A stretch of DNA of 9,811 nucleotides from Anaerolineae bacterium (GCA_016927095.1 JAFGNI010000759.1:1-9811); one strand, 5' to 3'; positions 1 to 6,399 are shown, counted from the first letter of the stretch. Notes: generated by a model from the sequence alone, not told the origin. Program-made: numbers and translations.

Positions 1-2305
1 CAGCGAAGGCCTCATAGTCGTGCGCCGCCGCCAACCGGACGGCGTAGTGATCGGGATGGTAGGTCTGGACAACGACATCGCCGCCCAGGATGCCGCGCCC
101 CGAACGCCCGGCGACCTGGGCCAACAACTGGAACGTGTGTTCCGCCGCGCGGAAGTCGGGGAGGTTAAGCGCGGTATCCGCAGAAATCACCCCCACCACC
201 GTCACCTTGGGAATGTCCAACCCGCGAGCGACCATCTGGGTGCCGACCAGGATGTCCGCATCGCCCCGGGCGAAGTGGGCCATGATGGTCGTGTGCGCCC
301 CTCGCGAACTGGCGACGTCCCGGTCCCAGCGCAAGAGGCGGGCCCGGGGCCAGCGCTCGGCCACCCGCGTCGCCAGCCCCTCGGTGCCCAGGCCGAAGGC
401 CCGGACCCGGTGCGAACCACACTCAGGACAGGTATGGGTGAGCTTCTGGCGGTAATTGCAGCGATGGCAGACCAGGACGGCGGCCTTGCGGTGCTGCGTC
501 AGCGGGATATCACAGCGAGGACACGTCGCGACCCAGCCGCAGTCCCGGCAGAAGACGTAGGTCGCGGAGCCCCGGCGGTTGAGGAAGAGGATGACCTGCT
601 CCCCGCGCCCCAGCGCGCCGTCGACGGCTTCCTGAAGCCGTTGACTGAAGATCGAGCGGTTCCCGGCCCTCAGCTCCATCCGCATGTCGACCACGTGCAC
701 AGGGGGCAAGGGCACGGTGACCGCCTCCGGGGCTTTCCCAGAGCCAGCCTCTGGGGCGGCGCCGGTCGTAGCCTCCGATGTTGCGACGGCAGCAATGTCC
801 CAGTCGGTCAGGGGTCTCGTATCCTCCGGCTCCTGCAGCGGGCGATAGCGGCTCCGGGGCAGGTTGAGCACCCGGCGCCAATCGTCCACGCGCCTGCGAT
901 GGCTCATGATCCGCGAGGGCAACGTCAGGAGCCGGTAGCGCCCCGCCTGGGCGCGCGCGTAGGCCTCGAGGGAGGGCGTCGCGCTGCCCATCACGAAAAG
1001 GGCCCCCGTCATCTTGGCCAACTGCTCCGCCGTCTCGCGCACGTGGTAGGCCGGCGCCCGGGAGGCCTTGTAGCTGGTGTCCTCCTCCTCGTCCATCACG
1101 ATCAGGCCGAGGCCGGGGAAAGGGGCGAAGAGCGCCGACCGGGCCCCCACCAGGACGGGGAGGTTGCCACTGCGCACGCGCCGCCAGGTGTCGTAGCGTT
1201 CGCCATCGCTCATGCCGCTGTGCCACAGCCCCACCTGCCCCGGGAAGCGAACCGCGAACCGCTGCACGGTCTGCGGTGTCAGGCTGATCTCCGGGACGAG
1301 GATGAGCGCCTGCTTCCCCTGCTCAATCACATGGGCGGTCGCCCGCAGGTAGAGCTCGGTCTTGCCGGATCCCGTGACACCGTGGAGCAGAATGGGGGGT
1401 CCGGGCGTGCCGGCTTTGGCAGCCGCGAGCGAGGCTGTCAACTCGCGCGCCATCGCATCCCAGGCAGCCTGCTGCCCGGTTGTGAGCTCGGGCGCCGTGT
1501 CGGGCGTGAAAACCAGGTTCTCCAGAGGATCGCGCATGACCTCACGCCGGGTGGCAGCGATCAAGCCGCGCTCCTCCAACTTGCCCAGGTGATAGGGCTT
1601 CGCCCCGGTCTCAGCTTGAATGACGCTCACCTCGACGAGATCTTCCTCACCCTCCAGGAAGGCCAAGATCTCGCGATAGAGATGCCGGCGTTGGAGCCCC
1701 TCGAGCCCCGCCTCCCACCCCGAACGGGGCACGGCTAACCGCGCGACCTTCACCTGTCTGGGCCGGATCGTAGGCAGGCGCAGGAGGCGATCGGCTGCGA
1801 TGTACCCCTTGCGGGCCAGGTACTGGCGCGCTCGCCGCACGTCGGCCGCGCGCAACGCCGCGCGGGCCTGGTCACTCCGCAAGATCCCCCGCTCGAGGAG
1901 GAGCTTCAGCAGGGCTTCCGCCGGCGCAGGCAATCCTGGCGGCACGTGGTCCACGCGTGGGGTCAGGCGGAAATAGGCCTTGGGCCGCATCCCCGGCGGC
2001 AGCATCACCTGGACGCAGCGATGCATGGGCGCCAGCGTCTCCCGCGCCATCCATCGCGCCAGCCGGAGCTGGGTCTCACCCAGCACGGGTTCGGGGTCGA
2101 GCACGCGGACGATGTCGCGGGTCTCCGGCACCGAGGTGGCCTCGGAGAGCCCCATCACCATACCCGGCAGCACCTGATGGCGCAGGGGCACCACGACGAG
2201 GATGCCGGGGCGGAGTTCGCCGGCTAGCTCGTCAGGTACGCTGTAATCCAGGAAGGGCGACCAGCGGAGCTTGATGGGACGGAAGACCAGCACCTGCGCA
2301 TACAT
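1..2305 (-). CDS. priA: Primosomal protein N' (replication restart helicase PriA), C-terminus cut by window edge
   Basis: PriA is a superfamily 2 3'-5' DNA helicase that rebuilds the primosome at stalled forks. The frame runs without a stop from ATG at 2305 to base 1, giving 768 residues, so only the last part of the C-terminal domain is missing. An N-terminal DNA-binding region (about 1-105) is followed by a winged-helix-like linker. The helicase then shows Walker A GVTGSGKTE (309-317), motif II DEEE (405-408; usually DEEH), GSATPS (440-445), GTQM (688-691) and QVAGRSGRG (730-738). All eight zinc ligands are present: C586/589, C595/598, C613/616 and C626/629. A segment at about 465-535 is longer than normal and Ala/Pro/Thr rich. 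The start lies 8 bases after the glycosyltransferase stop and lacks a clear ribosome site, suggesting coupled translation. An overlapping ATG at 2301 is in another frame. Identification is secure from the motif order. Confidence 0.96.
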   Translation of the reverse strand, partial: MYAQVLVFRPIKLRWSPFLDYSVPDELAGELRPGILVVVPLRHQVLPGMVMGLSEATSVPETRDIVRVLDPEPVLGETQLRLARWMARETLAPMHRCVQVMLPPGMRPKAYFRLTPRVDHVPPGLPAPAEALLKLLLERGILRSDQARAALRAADVRRARQYLARKGYIAADRLLRLPTIRPRQVKVARLAVPRSGWEAGLEGLQRRHLYREILAFLEGEEDLVEVSVIQAETGAKPYHLGKLEERGLIAATRREVMRDPLENLVFTPDTAPELTTGQQAAWDAMARELTASLAAAKAGTPGPPILLHGVTGSGKTELYLRATAHVIEQGKQALILVPEISLTPQTVQRFAVRFPGQVGLWHSGMSDGERYDTWRRVRSGNLPVLVGARSALFAPFPGLGLIVMDEEEDTSYKASRAPAYHVRETAEQLAKMTGALFVMGSATPSLEAYARAQAGRYRLLTLPSRIMSHRRRVDDWRRVLNLPRSRYRPLQEPEDTRPLTDWDIAAVATSEATTGAAPEAGSGKAPEAVTVPLPPVHVVDMRMELRAGNRSIFSQRLQEAVDGALGRGEQVILFLNRRGSATYVFCRDCGWVATCPRCDIPLTQHRKAAVLVCHRCNYRQKLTHTCPECGSHRVRAFGLGTEGLATRVAERWPRARLLRWDRDVASSRGAHTTIMAHFARGDADILVGTQMVARGLDIPKVTVVGVISADTALNLPDFRAAEHTFQLLAQVAGRSGRGILGGDVVVQTYHPDHYAVRLAAAHDYEAFA

Positions 2306-2313
2306 AGGTCGCG

Positions 2314-3516
2314 CTACCGCCGTTCCTGGTCCAGGGATTCATAGACTTGCGCCAGTTGGCGCCCGGTCCGGGCCCACGAGAAATGGCGCCCGGCCCGCTC
2401 ACGCAGCGCAACACCCAGCCGGCGCGCCCCGACCGGATCCGCCAGGAGCGAGGCCAATGCCGCAGTAAGCGAGGGGACATCGCCTAGCGGCGAGGCGTAA
2501 GTACCGAGGGATCCCAGGTACTCGCGGCTGACCTGCGTGTCATAGGCAACCACCGGCAGCGCGGTGGCCATGTAGTTGAGGATCTTGCCGCTGCCCTCGG
2601 TCGCCGAAAGCTTGGGCGCGACCGCCACATCTCCCAAGGCCAGGTACGCCGGCGCCCGCTCATAGGGGATCTTGCCGGTGAAGACCACGTCGGTCGCCGT
2701 CAGGCCCAGCGCGGTGGCTTGCCGCCGGTACATATCCATCCCCGGAAAACCCATCACCAAACAGGAGACGGCGACGCCCTGCCGTCGCAACGACGCCACC
2801 GCCTGCAACAACTGAGGAATGCCCTGGTAGTCCGCCAGCAGGCCCAGATAGACGACCAGCTGCCGGTCCGGCGGGATGCCCAACGCCGCACGCTGCCCGG
2901 CGCGCGCTTCGGGCGTCAAACAGGTAGGACAGAAGAAGTCGAGGTTCACACTGTCGGGCAGGGGATGGACCCCGGCGGTGCGGTTGAACTCCTGGGCGAG
3001 CAGCGCCGTGCTGTGTGTGGTGCTGGTCAGGATGGCATCCGGCATCTCGGTGATCCGCTCCTCCAGTCTCCGCCACCAATAGTAGCCCAAAGTATCCTTC
3101 TTGATGAACCCGTGGTCCAGCATCTCCCCGGTCATGCTGCCCTGGAAGTCAAAGACAACAGGCGCCCTCACCAACCGCCCCACGATGCTGCCGATGAGCG
3201 CGCCCTCGTGGAGATGACCGTGAATGATGTCGGGCCGCCACCGTAGGGCGTCCTGCAGGGCCCGCCACCCCAGCAGGAGGTCAAAGACGATCTTGTGGCG
3301 CGAGGACCCGACCTCGTAATCGGGACGCCAGGGCGTCGGTCGCGACCGGGAGATATCCAAGCCGGGCCAGTCGCGTCCCAGGTAGTAGGTCACGATCCTG
3401 ACCTGTTCCCCGCGGGCCAGAAGGGCCTGGGCCTCCTCCAGGATGCGGACATGGCACCCATAGTCCAGGAAAAAGGAGGTGGGCGCGATCATCAGGATGC
3501 GACGTGGGCGACTCAT
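2314..3516 (-). CDS. GT-B fold glycosyltransferase, GT4-like (group 1)
   Basis: This 400-residue protein probably transfers a sugar from a nucleotide-activated donor to a lipid or polysaccharide in the cytoplasm. Its acceptor cannot be read from the sequence. The N-terminal domain begins with a Rossmann strand RRILMIAP and contains the DIIHGHLHEG segment (about 96-105). The C-terminal domain contains VVYLGLLADYQG (221-232) and the donor-binding stretch TEGSGKILNYMA (306-317). The classic GT4 E-x7-E pattern is replaced by E307...K311-I-L-N314-Y315-M-A, a variant seen in GT4 proteins with a K-x-x-[E/N]-Y-M-A signature. No signal peptide or membrane helix is visible. The gene is first of a tight pair with priA (8-base gap), an unusual partner that says little about its role. 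Upstream is a repeat-rich gap with no convincing promoter. The family call is firm; the substrate is unknown. Confidence 0.9.
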   Translation of the reverse strand: MSRPRRILMIAPTSFFLDYGCHVRILEEAQALLARGEQVRIVTYYLGRDWPGLDISRSRPTPWRPDYEVGSSRHKIVFDLLLGWRALQDALRWRPDIIHGHLHEGALIGSIVGRLVRAPVVFDFQGSMTGEMLDHGFIKKDTLGYYWWRRLEERITEMPDAILTSTTHSTALLAQEFNRTAGVHPLPDSVNLDFFCPTCLTPEARAGQRAALGIPPDRQLVVYLGLLADYQGIPQLLQAVASLRRQGVAVSCLVMGFPGMDMYRRQATALGLTATDVVFTGKIPYERAPAYLALGDVAVAPKLSATEGSGKILNYMATALPVVAYDTQVSREYLGSLGTYASPLGDVPSLTAALASLLADPVGARRLGVALRERAGRHFSWARTGRQLAQVYESLDQERR

Positions 3517-3654
3517 GGCGCTGCAATCCCCTGGTCTGGGAAGGTCCTAGCGCGACAGGAGGGCACTGCGGTTAGTCCTCCGGATCACGGGCGTGTCCCA
3601 GCGCCTCCCGACAACGGGCGTCCTGGGACTGCCGGGTCGCCAGAAACCCAGCGC

Positions 3655-3676
3655 GGCACCGGCTGCAGCCGGTGCC
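3655..3676. repeat. Perfect 22-bp palindrome
   Basis: The left half GGCACCGGCTG is followed directly by its exact reverse complement, with no loop base. It lies 139 bases upstream of the glycosyltransferase start. It could be a cruciform-prone site, a protein-binding dyad or a member of another dispersed palindrome family; the sequence does not decide between these. Confidence 0.8.
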
Positions 3677-3728
3677 CACGACCGTGAAGCGTTGCGGGCA
3701 TGAAGCCATCCTATCGTCCTTCCATCGC

Positions 3729-3765
3729 AGACGGGCCACCGGCCCGTCTCTACAACAACAACGGC
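3729..3765 (-). repeat. 37-bp palindromic dispersed repeat, copy 1
   Basis: The copy has 9-bp arms AGACGGGCC (3729-3737) and GGCCCGTCT (3741-3749) around a 3-base loop, followed by CTACAACAACAACGGC. Read on the minus strand it has the GTAGAGAC...GTCT form of dispersed palindromes in some Chloroflexota and cyanobacterial genomes (recollection, not searched). It is identical over 37 bases to copies 2 and 3. Confidence 0.9.
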
Positions 3766-3783
3766 ACGGACCACGGTTTCCCT

Positions 3784-3808
3784 GTAGAGACGCCCCGGTG
3801 GGGCGTCT
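3784..3808 (+). repeat. Inverted, diverged copy of the palindromic repeat
   Basis: On the plus strand this begins GTAGAG and forms a hairpin with arms AGACGCCCC (3788-3796) and GGGGCGTCT (3800-3808) around loop GGT. Copies 1-3, read on the minus strand, have the same GTAGAGAC lead, the same GGT loop and the same 9-bp stem length, but a different inner stem. Both arms have therefore changed together. Confidence 0.85.
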
Positions 3809-3854
3809 GCCCCGACAGCGACCGTCGCGGTCCTTCGCGGCCTGCCGCGGGGCC

Positions 3855-3891
3855 AGACGGGCCACCGGCCCGTCTCTACAACAACAACGGC
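3855..3891 (-). repeat. 37-bp palindromic dispersed repeat, copy 2
   Basis: The sequence is identical to copy 1, with hairpin arms at 3855-3863 and 3867-3875. It is part of a longer 58-base unit (3836-3893) that recurs exactly 85 bases downstream, including a leading CGCGGCCTGCCGCGGGGCC block. Confidence 0.9.
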
Positions 3892-3939
3892 GCGCGGGCC
3901 ACGGTTCCCCCGCGATCGACCGCGGCCTGCCGCGGGGCC

Positions 3940-3976
3940 AGACGGGCCACCGGCCCGTCTCTACAACAACAACGGC
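3940..3976 (-). repeat. 37-bp palindromic dispersed repeat, copy 3
   Basis: The sequence is identical to copies 1 and 2, with arms at 3940-3948 and 3952-3960. It ends 4 bases beyond the stop codon of the minus-strand HD-domain gene, so its hairpin is the first structure a transcript from that gene would contain. It could act as a transcription or mRNA 3' end, though no U-run follows the stem. The 58-base parent unit is 3921-3978. Confidence 0.9.
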
Positions 3977-3980
3977 GCCG

Positions 3981-4523
3981 TTAGGTTTCGTCGGCGCGCT
4001 GCAGGGCGGCAAGGGCCCGATCTGGGCCCGCGGGGTCGTGGTGGCGGCGAATCCAGGCCGCGGTCTCCGGCGGGACGCCGGCCTCCAGGGCCAATGCCGC
4101 CCCCCACGCGGCATGGTGCCGTCGCACGACAAAGCCGCGCCGCAGCCCATGCGGCAGTTGCTCGCCGGGAGACCAGTCCGACCAGTCCCGGGCCAACGCG
4201 GGCGCGAAATGCTCGCCCAGGACGACAAAGACGCGGGCGAAGATCCCCACGGGCGCGCGCACCTTGCCCACATCGTGCAGCAGCGCCGCAGCCAGCAGCG
4301 CGGGATCCGTCAAGCCCTCTTGCTCCAGAGCCCGGGCGACCTCAATCCCGTGATGCCGATCGGCGCGCCGCATCGCGGTGAAGAGCGCCAACAGCCTGCC
4401 AGGCTCGGACGAACCGATCGCTGCTAGACGCGCCTGGGCGTAGGCGATATCGACGGGTTGGAACCACGCCTTCAGGGCTCGCAGAAATTGCGCGACGCGG
4501 TGCCGGACGCGCGCCCAACGCAT
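3981..4523 (-). CDS. HD-domain phosphohydrolase-like protein
   Basis: HD-domain proteins are metal-dependent phosphohydrolases acting on nucleotides, cyclic dinucleotides or other phosphate esters; the substrate here is unknown. The 180-residue protein carries the full ligand series: HH at 57-58, the signature H83-D84 in ALLHDVGKV, HH at 136-137, HH at 161-162 and a final D178 in LQRADET. The domain therefore fills the protein to its last residues, with no sensor or GGDEF partner. The first 25 residues are basic and hydrophobic (RWARVRHRVAQFLRALKAWF) and could form an amphipathic membrane-lying helix; this is inference. The ATG at 4523 overlaps the stop of the preceding M50 gene as TGATG, so the two are almost certainly co-transcribed and translationally coupled. 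The TAA at 3981-3983 is followed at once by a palindromic repeat. Confidence 0.87.
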   Translation of the reverse strand: MRWARVRHRVAQFLRALKAWFQPVDIAYAQARLAAIGSSEPGRLLALFTAMRRADRHHGIEVARALEQEGLTDPALLAAALLHDVGKVRAPVGIFARVFVVLGEHFAPALARDWSDWSPGEQLPHGLRRGFVVRRHHAAWGAALALEAGVPPETAAWIRRHHDPAGPDRALAALQRADET

Positions 4524-5164
4524 CAGCCCAGAATCACCTGGAAGAGGAACCTCTGGAGCGGCGCCACCAGCGCGCCCACAATGTCGATGCCCATCTGCGG
4601 CAGGAAGAAGAGCACGAAGATCAGGATGTAGGAAGCATAGGGCGCCAAGCTGTCCAGGAAGTCAGCCACGGGCGGCGGGGCAACCCCGGCTAAGACCTTG
4701 GACCCATCCAGCGGGGGGATCGGCAGCAAGTTGAACGCTGCCAGACCAACGTTGACGGAAATCGCAACGAACAGGACCTGTGCCAGCCGGGTTGCCTGGT
4801 TGGTATCCAGAAAACCCAGCAATCCCAACCGGATGGGGATCGCCAGGACCATGGCCTGCACCACGTTGGAGACCGGGCCGGCGAGTGCCGAGAGCGCCAT
4901 GCCGGTTCGCGGGTTCCGCACCTTCGTCATACGGTAGGGATTCACGCGCGCTGCCCGCCCCCAGCCGAATCCAGTCAGCAGGATCATCAGCGTGCCGATG
5001 GGATCGAGGTGCACGAAGGGGTTGAGGGACAGCCGGCCCTGCAGTTCAGGCGTCTCATCGCCGAGCAGATGGGCTACCCACCCATGCGCCCACTCGTGGA
5101 TGGGGATGCCCAGGAAAATCACCAACAACCGTCCAATCAGTACATCCGGCCTGAAGGGTGCCAA
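4523..5164 (-). CDS. Site-2 protease-like M50 family intramembrane metalloprotease
   Basis: M50 proteins are zinc proteases buried in the membrane that cut transmembrane segments, often to release regulators. This 213-residue protein matches the compact bacterial group without a PDZ domain. It shows HEWAH (23-27) as the zinc/catalytic motif, a GRLSLNPFVHLDPIG stretch (43-57), and a second zinc-binding motif NLLPIPPLDG (145-154) with D153. Hydrophobic spans lie at about 9-22, 55-67, 88-118, 126-148 and 176-206. The start is TTG at 5164: the frame has a stop nine codons upstream and no ATG or GTG between, while GGGAG sits 6 bases before the TTG. It overlaps the HD-domain gene by one base. The natural substrate cannot be told. 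The family call is firm. Confidence 0.93.
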   Translation of the reverse strand: MAPFRPDVLIGRLLVIFLGIPIHEWAHGWVAHLLGDETPELQGRLSLNPFVHLDPIGTLMILLTGFGWGRAARVNPYRMTKVRNPRTGMALSALAGPVSNVVQAMVLAIPIRLGLLGFLDTNQATRLAQVLFVAISVNVGLAAFNLLPIPPLDGSKVLAGVAPPPVADFLDSLAPYASYILIFVLFFLPQMGIDIVGALVAPLQRFLFQVILG

Positions 5165-5170
5165 ATCCGT

Positions 5171-5175
5171 CTCCC
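5171..5175 (-). promoter_or_regulatory. Ribosome binding site that fixes the TTG start of the M50 gene
   Basis: On the minus strand this reads GGGAG, 6 bases before TTG at 5164-5162. No ATG or GTG occurs in frame between the upstream in-frame stop and this codon. An out-of-frame ATG at about 5179 would not give the M50 protein. Confidence 0.7.
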
Positions 5176-5190
5176 ATACACTGGTATCGC

Positions 5191-5244
5191 GTCAATCTAG
5201 GTCAATTGTGTCACAGAACCAACGTTTTTCAACACGGGTGACAC
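5191..5244. promoter_or_regulatory. Direct GTCAAT repeats and GTGTCAC/GTGACAC dyad in the divergent intergenic region
   Basis: GTCAAT occurs at 5191-5196 and 5201-5206, exactly 10 bases apart, which puts both on one DNA face. GTGTCAC (5208-5214) and its inverse GTGACAC (5238-5244) flank a 23-base spacer. On the minus strand the repeats read ATTGAC, and one TTGACC could act as a -35 box for the M50 gene, but no good -10 follows at the right distance. A regulator site is possible; no family is recognised. Confidence 0.3.
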
Positions 5245-5306
5245 TATCCCGCGAGAGCAGGATATGACAGGTAAGCTCTTCCCAGAGCCCGCGTCCGCTT
5301 GTCCGC

Positions 5307-5334
5307 TTGCTGAGACAAGGCTGGATGCTATAAT
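5307..5334 (+). promoter_or_regulatory. Sigma-70-type promoter with extended -10, for the nucleotidyltransferase gene
   Basis: A consensus TATAAT at 5329-5334 is preceded by TGC, giving an extended -10 (TGCTATAAT from 5326). A weak -35 TTGCTG lies at 5307-5312 with a 16-base spacer. The expected transcript start is near 5341, leaving a leader of about 57 bases before the ATG at 5398. A dyad CTTGTC (5298-5303) / GACAAG (5314-5319) straddles the -35, and GTCCGCTT is tandemly repeated at 5293-5308, so repression at this promoter is conceivable. Confidence 0.75.
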
Positions 5335-5385
5335 CCTCACACTGCTGCAATGCCTGTGCCGCATAGAGATGTCTCTCAAGCGAAA

Positions 5386-5391
5386 GAGAGG
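5386..5391 (+). promoter_or_regulatory. Ribosome binding site choosing the ATG at 5398
   Basis: GAGAGG lies 6 bases before the ATG at 5398. The in-frame ATG at 5350 has no such site and lies only about 9 bases after the predicted transcript start. Family homology also begins at MKLVIPMAG, so the 16 extra codons are not expected to be translated. Confidence 0.8.
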
Positions 5392-5397
5392 ACGCCG

Positions 5398-6399
5398 ATG
5401 AAACTCGTGATCCCGATGGCCGGCTTGGGGACTCGGATGCGTCCCCACACGTGGACGCGCCCGAAACCCCTGCTCCCGGTAGCCGGACGGCCGATGCTGG
5501 ACCACATCCTGGACCGCTTCCAGGATCTCCCGATCGAGGCGTACGTCTTTATCGTGGGATGGCTGGGCGAGCAGGTCGAGGACTACATGCGCCAGAACTA
5601 CGATATCCCCACGATCTTCGTGCAGCAGGACGAGATGCTGGGCCAGGCGCACGCCCTCTGGCTGGCGCGCGAACACCTCGAAGGGCCTATGTTCATGATG
5701 TTTGTCGACACGCTCTTCGACGATGTCGACTTCTCCGGTCTGGACAAGCCGGGATTAGACGGCATGATCTTCACCAAAGTGGTCGACGATCCCCGCCGCT
5801 TTGGTGTGGTGGAGACAGACAGCACGGGACGGGCGACGAAACTCATTGAGAAGCCCGAATCCGTCGAGAACAAGACCGTGCTGATGGGACTGTACTATTT
5901 CAATGACGGCGCCTGGCTCGCCCGGAGCTGTCAGGCCCTGATGGACCGCAAGATTCAGACAAAGGGCGAGTACTATCTCTCCGATGCCGTGTCGCTGATG
6001 ATCGAGGATGGCGCCCACTTCCGGACGCGCCCCGTTGGGGTCTGGCAGGATACGGGGAAGCCGGAGACAACCTTCGTGACCCAACGCTATCTTCTGGAGC
6101 ATGGCCACGACAACAGCCACCTGGCCCCCAGGCCCGGCGTTGTCATCAACCCACCGGTCTTCGTGCATCCCAAAGCCATCGTCGAGCAGTCGGTGATCGG
6201 TCCCAACGTCGCCATTGGGAAAGATGCCGTGGTCCGGGACAGCATCCTCCGCGACACCATCGTGGACGAGGGCGCCGAGCTGGACGCGGTGCTGCTCAGC
6301 CACGCCATCGTGGGACGTTGGGTGCAGCTCAGCGGGGCGTTCCGCCAGGTCAACATCGGCGACTCCTCCAGCTGGGACATCATCATGGACGAGGAGTAA
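5398..6399 (+). CDS. Sugar-1-phosphate nucleotidyltransferase with C-terminal left-handed beta-helix
   Basis: This enzyme couples a sugar-1-phosphate to an NTP to make a nucleotide sugar for cell-surface glycans. The 333-residue protein opens with the nucleotide-binding loop GLGTRMRPHT (9-18) and K23 in RPKPLLPVAG. It then has FVDTLF (102-107), where D104 is a likely metal ligand, EKP (151-153), EYYLSDAV (191-198) and WQDTG (216-220), with D218 as the second metal ligand. From about 245 on, hexapeptide-like repeats (VFVHPKAIVEQSVIGPNVAIGKDAVVRDSIL) indicate a left-handed beta-helix. This layout occurs in long RmlA-like thymidylyltransferases, GDP-mannose pyrophosphorylases and GlmU-like proteins, so base and sugar are not settled; a dTDP- or UDP-glucose/GlcNAc enzyme is most plausible. 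It has its own promoter and is the first gene of a pair with the aminotransferase. Confidence 0.9.
   Translation: MKLVIPMAGLGTRMRPHTWTRPKPLLPVAGRPMLDHILDRFQDLPIEAYVFIVGWLGEQVEDYMRQNYDIPTIFVQQDEMLGQAHALWLAREHLEGPMFMMFVDTLFDDVDFSGLDKPGLDGMIFTKVVDDPRRFGVVETDSTGRATKLIEKPESVENKTVLMGLYYFNDGAWLARSCQALMDRKIQTKGEYYLSDAVSLMIEDGAHFRTRPVGVWQDTGKPETTFVTQRYLLEHGHDNSHLAPRPGVVINPPVFVHPKAIVEQSVIGPNVAIGKDAVVRDSILRDTIVDEGAELDAVLLSHAIVGRWVQLSGAFRQVNIGDSSSWDIIMDEE
6391..6396 (+). promoter_or_regulatory. Ribosome binding site of the aminotransferase, inside the preceding gene
   Basis: GAGGAG encodes the last two Glu codons of the nucleotidyltransferase and lies 10 bases before the ATG at 6407. Ribosomes ending the first gene would be positioned to re-start on the second. 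Confidence 0.6.

Larger units (their letters stand above)
3517..3980. other. Gene-free region made of palindromic repeats
   Basis: This 464-base stretch separates the HD-domain gene from the glycosyltransferase gene. Open frames cross it on both strands, but their protein is made of the repeats (for example VVVETGRWPV, recurring in the minus frame) and shows no family features, so I regard it as non-coding. It contains a 35-base dyad (GTCCCAG at 3595-3601, CTGGGAC at 3623-3629), a perfect 22-base palindrome, three direct 37-base repeats and one inverted diverged copy, all listed separately. I see no convincing sigma-70-type promoter for the downstream glycosyltransferase gene. Confidence 0.75.

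Noticed and set aside
20..1738. Long plus-strand open frame of 572 residues opposite priA
   Set aside because: It lacks any family motif and is rich in Arg, Pro and Gly as expected of a GC-rich antisense frame. The minus-strand frame carries the complete PriA motif set.
3729..3976. Possible CRISPR array
   Set aside because: There are only three copies with unequal spacing (126 and 85 bases), the spacers share sequence, a fourth copy is inverted, and no cas gene is present.
3572..4427. Frames across the repeat cluster on both strands
   Set aside because: Their protein is produced by the palindromic repeats (VVVETGRWPV and similar strings) and by antisense of the HD-domain gene. No protein family is visible.
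5350..5397. Longer nucleotidyltransferase starting at 5350
   Set aside because: There is no ribosome site and it lies almost at the predicted transcript start. GAGAGG and the conserved N-terminus support 5398.
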